A stretch of 64,000 nucleotides of DNA from contig JAZQSV010000041.1 in assembly GCA_045630265.1 (NCBI GenBank), forward strand, positions 1-64,000. The letters run 5' to 3'. The notes under the pieces are model-generated. The model saw only the letters and a program-made list of their open reading frames with translations. It was not told the origin of the DNA and made no database searches. This document shows, piece after piece, positions 31,780 through 39,903 of the stretch. This stretch comes from UMGS1279 sp045630265. GTDB taxonomy: Bacteria > Bacillota > Clostridia > Oscillospirales > Acutalibacteraceae. The position numbers and the translations under genes were made by a program. Each line of letters opens with the position of its first letter. Position 1 is the stretch's first letter.

Positions 31780-33879
31780 CTACTTGGCACCGTTTATGTT
31801 GTAAACATCGGTAATGTTTCTGTAATAGCCCTCTAAAACGGTATGTCCGCTCGAGTTTTTTACTCGCTTACCACTAAAGCGCACAAGCAAATCGCCCAAA
31901 GAGGGGTGGCACCAGGTGAACTCAATTTGTACGGCTTTTTCCCCAAGCTTCATTTTACTTAGGCACGTTTCAACCTCAGGTAAGCAGTCGGGATGAATGT
32001 TTTTATAAAAATATTCAAAAGATTCTTTAGGTGTGCTTTGGTTAGCCACACCGGTTAGTTGCGCCATAGTTTTGTCCATATGCAGTTCGTGGCCACCACT
32101 GCCGCCAAGACGCATTATCCAAAGCCCGACACCGTTCTCATGAAGAATATCTTTTGGGTCAAAATGGACAAAGCCGATTTTTTCTTTAAGCTCAAAAATT
32201 TTATTTATAAAGGCCTGTCGCTCGGCATATTCGTTAGAAGATTTATCTATATACGCCCTTTCAATGCCCTCTACAGTGTTTGGCTTATCAAACAAATATC
32301 CCTGAATAATATCGGGGAGCAGCAACTCTAAGGTTACCAGCTCGCGGGTGCTCTCTACTCCTTCGCAGCAGGTTCTAATGGCGTTGCCTCTAGCAAATTC
32401 TATAACGTTACTTATAAGGTTGTGGTTATAGGTTTCCTTTTCAATACCGCTTACAAAAACTCTGTCAATTTTAATTTCGTCAACGTTCATTTGTTTCAAA
32501 TAACTAAGATTTGAATATCCTGTGCCAAAATCATCAATGGCAAAGTTGATGTTATAAAATTTTAGTTTTTTAATGGTATTTACCAGTCGTGGGCTGTTAT
32601 GAAGCTCAACCGATTCGGTTATCTCAACCGTAAGTGCATCTCCGGGAAGATCGGCCTGAGTAACTTTTTCTATTACCCTTTCGGCAAGGTCGTTATCTTC
32701 AAATTGCAGTGCTGAGAAGTTAACACTTATATGTAGGTTTGGCAAGAATTGGCGCCACTTTTTACACTGTGTAAGAGCTTGCTCCAAGACCCAAAGACCT
32801 ACCTTTTTAATAAGACGCGACTCTTCCAAAACGGGTATAAATTCATCGGGAAAAACTCTGCCACGTGTTTGGGAATTGTAACGTAGCAGTGCCTCCACAC
32901 CGTAAATTTCATAGCTACCGGCGCGTATTTGTGGCTGGTAATAAATTTCAAAGCCTTCGAAATTATTATCTATGCTTTGCTTTAATTCCTCAAGCAGCTC
33001 TAGTGAAGAAATCTTTTTACTTAAATCCTCTGAAGAGAAAAACTCAATGCGGTTGTTGGAAATATTTTTTGCTTTTTTAAGGGTCATATTAACCGAGTCC
33101 AAAAGCTGAGTTTCATCTAAAAACAAGGTATTATCGATAGGCACTGCACTGGCAGTAAAGGTGCACTTTCCCGCCATGGTTTGTTTAATTGTAAGATAAC
33201 GCTCCATTGCCTCTTCTTGAGACTCTACGTCTAAAACAAGGGCAAAATAATTGTGGTCTACGTGGTATGCGGCCAATACCTTTTCTAAATTCTCGCAAAA
33301 CTCGGCGATTTCTTTTAAAAGGGTATCACCCCAATCCCTACCGTGGGTAAGGTTAAGGGTAGCAAGACTGTCAATATCAAGGAACATTAAGTATCCCTTG
33401 CTTTTGCTTAAATATCCCTTAAGGTCTGTGCGAAGCTTATTTTTATTCCAAAGAGCGGTAAGGGGATTGTAAAGATGGCGCAAATTTTCTTCCGAAACAC
33501 GGCCCATCATAAGGTAGGGCTTGTCCTCGCCATCACGAATAACGGTACCATGGCAGTTTATCCAAACCTTTTGGCCCTTGCGATTAATCCAACGGTAGTC
33601 CATATTGTGGGTGTCTTTTTCACCATTTACAATCTGGTTTAAGCTATCTAGTACCGCGCCGCGGTCGGCGGGGTGAATAATTTTAAGCATATCGGGAGTG
33701 CTGTTTGTTTCACTGCCGTTTTTGCGAATGTCGTAGTTTTTATCAATGTCTCCAAAAAACCATCTTGTATCTGCCTTAATGTCCCAAACAAAAAGATAGT
33801 CGTCTGTAGAGCGGTTAATGGTTTCAATTAGTTTCAGGGTAGTTTCAAAGCCGTCATTGGTCTTTAGAAAGTTATCCAT
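31780..33879 (-). CDS. PAS-GGDEF(degenerate)-EAL c-di-GMP phosphodiesterase
   Basis: A 699-residue cytoplasmic protein. A PAS domain (about 25-140) is followed by a GGDEF domain whose signature is DHNYF instead of GGDEF, so it should not cyclise GTP. The EAL domain (about 300-545) keeps its catalytic residues: YGVEALLRY, NFSALQF, VEITES, IDDFGTGYSNL, IKIDR, CCEGVES and QGYLFDKP. It is therefore predicted to degrade c-di-GMP. The last 130 residues look like another PAS-type fold. The ATG overlaps the DUF4956 stop by eight bases, indicating coupled translation within the pel operon. Confidence 0.93.
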   Translation of the reverse strand: MDNFLKTNDGFETTLKLIETINRSTDDYLFVWDIKADTRWFFGDIDKNYDIRKNGSETNSTPDMLKIIHPADRGAVLDSLNQIVNGEKDTHNMDYRWINRKGQKVWINCHGTVIRDGEDKPYLMMGRVSEENLRHLYNPLTALWNKNKLRTDLKGYLSKSKGYLMFLDIDSLATLNLTHGRDWGDTLLKEIAEFCENLEKVLAAYHVDHNYFALVLDVESQEEAMERYLTIKQTMAGKCTFTASAVPIDNTLFLDETQLLDSVNMTLKKAKNISNNRIEFFSSEDLSKKISSLELLEELKQSIDNNFEGFEIYYQPQIRAGSYEIYGVEALLRYNSQTRGRVFPDEFIPVLEESRLIKKVGLWVLEQALTQCKKWRQFLPNLHISVNFSALQFEDNDLAERVIEKVTQADLPGDALTVEITESVELHNSPRLVNTIKKLKFYNINFAIDDFGTGYSNLSYLKQMNVDEIKIDRVFVSGIEKETYNHNLISNVIEFARGNAIRTCCEGVESTRELVTLELLLPDIIQGYLFDKPNTVEGIERAYIDKSSNEYAERQAFINKIFELKEKIGFVHFDPKDILHENGVGLWIMRLGGSGGHELHMDKTMAQLTGVANQSTPKESFEYFYKNIHPDCLPEVETCLSKMKLGEKAVQIEFTWCHPSLGDLLVRFSGKRVKNSSGHTVLEGYYRNITDVYNINGAK

Positions 33880-34543
33880 GATACTCACCGTTATACTGGA
33901 TAAGTGTAGCGTCCTCTACACCCTCCACTTCCTTTATTTTATCTAGGAAGAACATATCGTTGTTCTTGCAGTACACTTCAACCGCCATTTCGGTCTTGCC
34001 TTTACGTACTGTCTTGGATTTTACAAAGTATTTCATTTTACCTAAGGCGCGGATTACGTTATCGCCAACCTCGTCGCCCTCATAGTGAATAACGGCGATA
34101 TAAATGCGTCCCTTTTGCTGCTTGTTGTAGAAGATAATAATCATACCTATCATTACTATAGCAGTAACAGCAACAAGCAAATACATACCTGCGCCTGACG
34201 TGATACCGGTGGTTATTGCCCAGAAAAGGTAAAGTAAATCAAGCGGGTCCTTAATTGCGGTTCTGAAACGTACAATAGAAAGAGCACCAACCATACCAAG
34301 AGAAATAACAATGTTGGTACTAATGGCCAGGGTTACCATTGCAGTAAGAACTGTCATACCCACAAGGGTAATTGCAAAACTGCGGGAATAAATAACTCCA
34401 ACGAAAAATTTGCTGTAGACAAAGTAAATAACTGCGCCCATAAGCACTGCCGTTATAAGACCAAGGGCAATGCTAGTAAGACTGGCACCATCAAAGGCAC
34501 CTGATTCAAGTATTGACTTTTTTATAAAATCTTGAACGCTCAT
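33872..34543 (-). CDS. DUF4956 membrane protein
   Basis: A 223-residue integral membrane protein with four or so hydrophobic segments in the first 140 residues, including the conserved MVGALSIVRFRTAIKDPLDL loop that marks DUF4956, then a soluble C-terminal domain of about 80 residues (IYIAVIHYEGDEVGDNVIRALGKM). DUF4956 genes are regularly found beside VTC-type polyphosphate polymerase and CotH genes, as here, suggesting one membrane complex. Its function is unknown. Start ATG 34543 is eight bases after GGAGG; it begins 15 bases past the VTC stop and overlaps the next gene by eight bases. Confidence 0.9.
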   Translation of the reverse strand: MSVQDFIKKSILESGAFDGASLTSIALGLITAVLMGAVIYFVYSKFFVGVIYSRSFAITLVGMTVLTAMVTLAISTNIVISLGMVGALSIVRFRTAIKDPLDLLYLFWAITTGITSGAGMYLLVAVTAIVMIGMIIIFYNKQQKGRIYIAVIHYEGDEVGDNVIRALGKMKYFVKSKTVRKGKTEMAVEVYCKNNDMFFLDKIKEVEGVEDATLIQYNGEYHG

Positions 34544-34557
34544 AAAATTTCCCTCCA

Positions 34558-35280
34558 CTAATTTTCAAACCAATATTTAAAACTGTTCATATACTCAGTT
34601 TTTTCGTAACAAAGCACGTATTTTGAAACTGCCGTAAATTCCGAACCTCTGCCGGGGAGTATTTCTCTGACAAACTGCGGCAAAAATTCGGTAAACTTTA
34701 CCTCCATAACACATTTGCCCGGCTCCAAGACCGGAAGAGTGGGAAGCGTGGGGTCAAAAATATCAAAGCTACCCACCGCCGCGCGAACGTCCATATCAAA
34801 GGTAATTCGTACCGTACCTTCGTCCAGTATCCAGGGCTCTCTGTCGTAGTCAACAATGGTGCGGGGACGCATCATATTGCAGACGCATTCGGTATAAAAT
34901 TCTCTGCAAAGAGGTTGGTCGCTGTGCAGCAAAAATTCGTAGTCGCCGTCTAAAATCTTATAAACCTCATCCTTTGTAAGCGAGGCCGCTTCTTTAAAAA
35001 TATAGGCGCCGAATTTTTTCTTTCTTTCAAGCTTTATACTGCTGTCGCCGCAGTCGTATATGCGAATACGGTATTTTTTTCTTCTTAAAACACCGGCATC
35101 TTTTTCCTCGTATGCCGATTTATAGCAGTCCTCAAAGTAAAGACTTCTTAGCATATATCCGCCGTTTTTGGCGTGCTTATCAAGTTTAAGAAGTGGGTCA
35201 AGCCGCTTGCAAATAAGCTGCTTTTGGGCAGTATCTATAAGATATTTCCATTCGTTTCTATAACGCTCAGGTTTCGACAT
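34558..35280 (-). CDS. VTC-type polyphosphate polymerase domain protein
   Basis: A 240-residue protein made almost entirely of the VTC/CYTH tunnel domain, which in yeast Vtc4 makes polyphosphate from ATP. The basic and acidic residues lining the tunnel can be followed along the strands: RYRNEWKY, MLRSLYFED, KKYRIRIYD, IKLERKKK, TIVDYDREPW, VRITFDMDV and VMEVKF, with a final SKY Lys. It lacks membrane segments of its own and probably works with the DUF4956 membrane protein downstream. The ATG (35280) lies inside the end of the CotH gene (14-base overlap) with GGAGG seven bases upstream. Whether the product is polyphosphate is inferred from the family only. Confidence 0.9.
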   Translation of the reverse strand: MSKPERYRNEWKYLIDTAQKQLICKRLDPLLKLDKHAKNGGYMLRSLYFEDCYKSAYEEKDAGVLRRKKYRIRIYDCGDSSIKLERKKKFGAYIFKEAASLTKDEVYKILDGDYEFLLHSDQPLCREFYTECVCNMMRPRTIVDYDREPWILDEGTVRITFDMDVRAAVGSFDIFDPTLPTLPVLEPGKCVMEVKFTEFLPQFVREILPGRGSEFTAVSKYVLCYEKTEYMNSFKYWFEN

Positions 35281-37033
35281 AAATGTCCTCCACAATATTA
35301 CCTTCTTTGTCTACGAAGAAACTCTTTGTACCGTAAATCTTACCTCGCTCCAAAATGTAGTAGTCAAAGGCATACTGCGTTTCACCGCTCTCGTTTTTAG
35401 CAGTTACGCGCATAAAGTACTGTCCTTTTGGAAGCTTATCAAATTTTGCTATTGGAATAGAAATATCTGTCTGTTTTACTAAAACGTTTTTGAAGTTATA
35501 ATCCTTTGCAAGCTCAAATGTATATGTAATATCTTCGCCATTGAAGTCAAAGGAGGCATCCCATTCTACTGTATATCCATCATTTTTTTTCACCGGAACA
35601 CCAATATAAAATGGCATCGGCTTTTTCAAAGAGGCCTTATAAAGAGCATAGTTATCGGCTATTTCCTTGGTTATACTCTTAGCCACTTTGTCATACTCAG
35701 ATTTTGTAAGGCGGGTATAGGTTAAATCTTTGCCCTGATATACGTAAGGTTTTAAAAGCTTTGAGTAGGCATCAACGTAGGAGTTAACAAGCTCGTCGCT
35801 CATAAGGTTCTTTAAATCTTCTACTGCCTTGTCAAGTTCTTTAAGATAGGTTTCAGATTTAAGAAGGCGCTGGAATAGTACGTTACCCCAATAGTTACTA
35901 ACGCCGCGTTCCCAATTAAGATAGTCGTTTCTTCCTAAAATTTTGTACTCCTCAGCGAGGAAGGAACCGTCGATATCCCAAGGGAGAATATACCATCTGT
36001 CCATGTTTTGTGGGCTGTAGATATAGAAGTTGCGGTTTTGGGTATCAATATTACCTATAAGCAGGTTGAATGCCATCCAGTAGGCAATATTTTCTATATC
36101 TAAATGCTCTTCTACAATCTCCTCTATAGGAATGGAGAAATCGTTTATTTTTTCGAGCAGGTTAATAAGCTTTGTGTGGTCGTCGTCGCCCTTTATTTCC
36201 AAAATTTCCTCGAACTTTTTAAGGTCGTATTTGGGATCCTCTTTTAAAACAATAATATCTTCGTAGCGGTAAAATTCGCACACGTTGATTTTGTAAAGAT
36301 GTCCTCTGTTGTCAAGACCGTGGGCCTTAAGAGCGGTTTTGTTAAGCTGTTCTACCTGCGTGTAAATTCCGTAGTCCTGAAATTTGCCGCTGCCGCCCGC
36401 CGTTGTATCCTTAACGTATAGGTGAACAAAGGTGGTGCGAAGACTAAGTAGCTGTTCGATATTTGTAAGCAAATCAAAGCCAAGTTTGTTTCTAAAGCGA
36501 AGACCGTCGCCCTGATGCTTATTAAGGGCAAGGGTGGTTTGTCCGCGCCAGTCGCCTTTATTCTCTTTAATGCTTATCTTGTAGTTTTTCTGGGGATTTC
36601 TACTGGAGGACTGACCCCTTATTTGCACCGTGCAGTTTGGGGCCATCTGTCCGTAGCCAAGCTCACCGGGCATAAGACCCTTTTCATCGCCTACCTGTAA
36701 AAGACCTGCAACCTTATATCGGTCTACACCCATTCGGTCGTAGTCATATGCAGAATAGGTATTTATCTCCTCCCAGGTGTGGTTGGTGCCCTCACCCTCG
36801 TTACCCGTAGAAACGGTAAGATACATAGTAACAATTTCAGTGTTACTGTATTGTGAGTATAGTAGATTCTTGTCCCTTATATGTATACTTTCTTCGGTTT
36901 CGAAGTCCTCTGCATCCAGCTTGGTGCCCAGGTTGGTATCAATTGCTGTGTTAATATTACTATCACTGCAACCGCAAACCGAAAGAAGCATTAAAAGGGC
37001 AAGTGCCAAAGACAAAAAAGCTTTAAGTTTCAT
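35267..37033 (-). CDS. CotH-kinase-family lipoprotein
   Basis: A 588-residue lipoprotein: signal peptide with lipobox SVCGC, then a CotH domain. CotH in spore formers is an atypical secreted protein kinase that phosphorylates coat proteins. The conserved blocks are present: QIRGQSSSRNPQKNYKI, LNKHQGD, ...ALKAHGLDNRGHLYK, LIGNIDTQNRNFYIY and WYILPWDIDGSF, the last two holding the catalytic and metal-binding Asp/Asn. The C-terminal 110 residues resemble a fibronectin-like domain. It starts three bases after pelG and overlaps the VTC gene, so it is made as part of the pel operon. Its extracellular target here is unknown. Confidence 0.92.
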   Translation of the reverse strand: MKLKAFLSLALALLMLLSVCGCSDSNINTAIDTNLGTKLDAEDFETEESIHIRDKNLLYSQYSNTEIVTMYLTVSTGNEGEGTNHTWEEINTYSAYDYDRMGVDRYKVAGLLQVGDEKGLMPGELGYGQMAPNCTVQIRGQSSSRNPQKNYKISIKENKGDWRGQTTLALNKHQGDGLRFRNKLGFDLLTNIEQLLSLRTTFVHLYVKDTTAGGSGKFQDYGIYTQVEQLNKTALKAHGLDNRGHLYKINVCEFYRYEDIIVLKEDPKYDLKKFEEILEIKGDDDHTKLINLLEKINDFSIPIEEIVEEHLDIENIAYWMAFNLLIGNIDTQNRNFYIYSPQNMDRWYILPWDIDGSFLAEEYKILGRNDYLNWERGVSNYWGNVLFQRLLKSETYLKELDKAVEDLKNLMSDELVNSYVDAYSKLLKPYVYQGKDLTYTRLTKSEYDKVAKSITKEIADNYALYKASLKKPMPFYIGVPVKKNDGYTVEWDASFDFNGEDITYTFELAKDYNFKNVLVKQTDISIPIAKFDKLPKGQYFMRVTAKNESGETQYAFDYYILERGKIYGTKSFFVDKEGNIVEDIYVET

Positions 37034-37036
37034 TCT

Positions 37037-38488
37037 TTATCTCCTCTCAAACCGTTCTTCTAAAAATACCCCAAGTCGTGTGAAAAAGCCACTGCGGTCC
37101 TCTGCCACAAGGGGCTGTACAGACAATATGTAAAATGGAAGCCGCTTGGTAAAATAGTCAAGCCGCAGTGCGGCAATTATTACAAAAACAAGTGCTGCAA
37201 TTAAAAATCCAAAGCCGTAATAGACGTATGAAAAGAAAAGGGAGAATATTGTAAGCACCGTTCCTAAAGTGGCAAAAACAAAGGTTGCAAGCAAGGCTCC
37301 CTTATAATCTGTAAAGTAAAGAAGAATAAGCATAAGCATATTGCCTATAGCGTAAAGCCCGTAGGCAACGCAAAGTGTTCTGAAATATCCGCGCATAATC
37401 TCGTTAAAGCCAAGGGGAAGTAAATCCAACAAAAATCCGCCAAGTGCAATACAGGCCGCGGTAAAAAGCAGTTGTTTAAGCGAGGTGTAGAAAATTTCGG
37501 TTTTAAGGGTTCCCAGCATTTCTTTTTCGGACTGCTTAATATCACCAATAGTGCCTTTATCGTTATAAAGACTGTAGTGGTTGCGGTATTTGGGATAGAA
37601 ATTAACCTCTACTGAAACAACAAAATTAACAGTGGTCATAAGCGCCGTCATAAAGGCAATAAGTGCGGGAACGTCGTGCCATGGTGCGCCGTAGAACAGA
37701 CCCTTAACGTGCACCCTTATATCGGAACACCATATTATAACAAGGTGAGAGAACATTCCAATATTCATAAAAAGTCCCGAAAGGGCAAGGGGTAAAAACT
37801 CATCCAGCCATCTAAGGAAGGTAAAGGCGCCAAGTTTTGTGTGGGGGAAGTAGCGATGAAGCAAAATTACGTTCCAGATAAGCATTATTCCATAACCGAC
37901 ACTAACTGAAAACAAAAGTGATTCAATGGTAGGGAACCTTAGCCACAAAAGCAATGTGCCAAGTAGTATAGAAACAGCAACCGAGGTTAAAAAGGAAAGG
38001 AAAATTCCCTTATAGTCCTTAATTGCAGTTAAAAAGCTCATGGCGTTCCAAACAATTATAAGCTCGCCAAAAAGTACAAAGCACAAAACTCCCTGAATCA
38101 GTGTTGCGCCAGAAAAAACCAAGAATAAGCCGTAGAGGGGGCTTCCAACTGCCAACATTATAACGGTAGAGCCCCAAAATGCGGGTAAAACAGCACCGTT
38201 TTGCTCTTCAAAAAGCATATCGGCAATATAGCGGGTTACCACCATAGAGAAAAACGAAGAAACGGTAACCGAAGCCAAAAGTGTGTAGGTTATCATACAA
38301 ATAAGCAACTCGCGATTATGTGTATCTATTGCAAAAAAACTGCAAATAGCCATAATACCAAGTAGCAGTAAAACACCAAGCAACATAGGGCCTGCACATA
38401 TAATTGTTGCATAACCGTAGGCCTTGGTTGTGTTAAGCACGCCCTTTTTTTGGAAAAGCTTTTTTAGTTCAAAGCCGATTCCTGCCAA
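37037..38488 (-). CDS. pelG: Pel exopolysaccharide membrane transporter PelG
   Basis: A 483-residue protein with about twelve transmembrane helices of the MOP flippase-like PelG family. It starts with AGIGFELKKLF, the typical PelG beginning. With PelF and the PelD/PelE membrane proteins it forms the inner synthase-transport complex that exports Pel, a partly deacetylated GalNAc/GlcNAc-type polymer. The TTG start lies 25 bases inside pelF, with a GAGGTGG site upstream, showing translational coupling. Confidence 0.93.
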   Translation of the reverse strand: MAGIGFELKKLFQKKGVLNTTKAYGYATIICAGPMLLGVLLLLGIMAICSFFAIDTHNRELLICMITYTLLASVTVSSFFSMVVTRYIADMLFEEQNGAVLPAFWGSTVIMLAVGSPLYGLFLVFSGATLIQGVLCFVLFGELIIVWNAMSFLTAIKDYKGIFLSFLTSVAVSILLGTLLLWLRFPTIESLLFSVSVGYGIMLIWNVILLHRYFPHTKLGAFTFLRWLDEFLPLALSGLFMNIGMFSHLVIIWCSDIRVHVKGLFYGAPWHDVPALIAFMTALMTTVNFVVSVEVNFYPKYRNHYSLYNDKGTIGDIKQSEKEMLGTLKTEIFYTSLKQLLFTAACIALGGFLLDLLPLGFNEIMRGYFRTLCVAYGLYAIGNMLMLILLYFTDYKGALLATFVFATLGTVLTIFSLFFSYVYYGFGFLIAALVFVIIAALRLDYFTKRLPFYILSVQPLVAEDRSGFFTRLGVFLEERFERR

Positions 38489-39894
38489 CTGTCTTCCACC
38501 TCTTTATACAAATCTCTGTATTTTGTAAGCATAATGTTGTATCTAAAATGTTCATAGGTGCGCCTTTGTCCTACTTCTCCCATTTTAAGGCGAAGCTCCC
38601 TAGATTCACAAAGGGTTTCCATAGCGTCTGCAAGTAGGTCGCGTTGCATAGGGGGAACAAAGTAGCCCGCCTTACCCAAGGTATCACCCGGTTTACCGTT
38701 TAAAAGCTCACTGCAGCAACCCACGTCGGTTGTAACACAGGGGCGCCTTGCTGCAAAGGACTCCAAAACCGATAAGGGCTGTCCTTCAGAAATACTGGTA
38801 AGTAGCGTAAAATCAAGCTTTTCAAAATATTCTATTATATTAACTCGGCCGGTAAAGATAATTTTATCGTTAAGCCCAAGCTGATTTACAAGCGCGTAGC
38901 ATTCCTCGGCATATTCCTCGTCATCAACGCCGCCCATTATATGAAGTCGAACGTTATCCATACGGCAGGAAAGCTCAAAGAAGGCATAAATCATAGTTTT
39001 TATGTCCTTAATTGGAGCGAGTCGCACAACGGCGCCAATGTCTACAATGCCGTCTTCTTCCTTTAGCGGTATATTGCAAAGTTTTTCGTAGCTTATGCCG
39101 TTTTCAATAACCCTGCATTTATCTTTGTCGCAACCCATGTCAATCTGTGTTTGCATTGCTCTTGTAAAAAGGGAGGTTACCCTAAAGGCCCTTGCATAAA
39201 TCAAATCGGAAAGCATATAGAAAAAGTCTATCCAATGGGGCTTAAAGGCGCGCGCCACCCATTTTGCACGAATAATTTCTTCCTCGCGTTCACGTGTATA
39301 AATACCATGTTCGGTAAGAAGTAATGGCTTTTTATATATGTAGGCTGCCATAGAAGCAAGCAGTCCGCCGTAGCCGGTGCAAATGGCGTGGTAGCAGTCG
39401 GCCGTTGGAATTTCGGTACCCATAAGGTACAAAACGGGAAGTAGTCGAGAACGAACCGAGTGAAATGCATCGGAAAATGCAATAAAGGGGAAATCTGCTT
39501 TACAGGTTTCGGTTAGTGTCTCTAAAAAGCTTTGGCTTTTAAGGTAGGACATGGGGTTAATTTTTTTAACTTGATATAACTCAAAAAGAAGGTTCCAGTT
39601 AGGGCTGTTGGAGGATACAAGACATCTGTGCGCCTCGGTTTCTGCCTCGGAAAAGTTGTGTTCAAAAACGCCGCTATCTTTAACTCTTAGGGCATCGTCC
39701 AAAAACACCTGTTTAACCTCTACAACGTTTTCTGGAAGCTTGTAAACAAACTTATCTTTATCTTCGGCCTTAGCACCAATAACCCAAAGCACAAATTCGT
39801 GCTCGGGCATTTCGGTTATGTATTGGTGCATCCAGGTTGAAACGCCGCCGTTAATGTAAGGGTAGCAACCTTCCAAAATCAAACAAATTCTCAC
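38464..39894 (-). CDS. pelF: Pel glycosyltransferase PelF (GT4)
   Basis: A 476-residue cytosolic GT-B glycosyltransferase that polymerises Pel from UDP-sugars. The N-terminus ILEGCYPYINGGVSTW is the PelF signature; LLTEHGIYTREREEEI follows in mid-protein, then NGISYEKL, and the donor-binding E...E motif in SEGQPLSVLE near residue 375. The GTG start is six bases after GGAG, ten bases beyond the pelA stop; the end overlaps pelG. UDP-hexosamine is the known donor of the family, but the exact sugar here is not shown by the sequence. Confidence 0.95.
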   Translation of the reverse strand: MRICLILEGCYPYINGGVSTWMHQYITEMPEHEFVLWVIGAKAEDKDKFVYKLPENVVEVKQVFLDDALRVKDSGVFEHNFSEAETEAHRCLVSSNSPNWNLLFELYQVKKINPMSYLKSQSFLETLTETCKADFPFIAFSDAFHSVRSRLLPVLYLMGTEIPTADCYHAICTGYGGLLASMAAYIYKKPLLLTEHGIYTREREEEIIRAKWVARAFKPHWIDFFYMLSDLIYARAFRVTSLFTRAMQTQIDMGCDKDKCRVIENGISYEKLCNIPLKEEDGIVDIGAVVRLAPIKDIKTMIYAFFELSCRMDNVRLHIMGGVDDEEYAEECYALVNQLGLNDKIIFTGRVNIIEYFEKLDFTLLTSISEGQPLSVLESFAARRPCVTTDVGCCSELLNGKPGDTLGKAGYFVPPMQRDLLADAMETLCESRELRLKMGEVGQRRTYEHFRYNIMLTKYRDLYKEVEDSWQESALN

Positions 39895-39903
39895 GTCAAA
39901 CTC

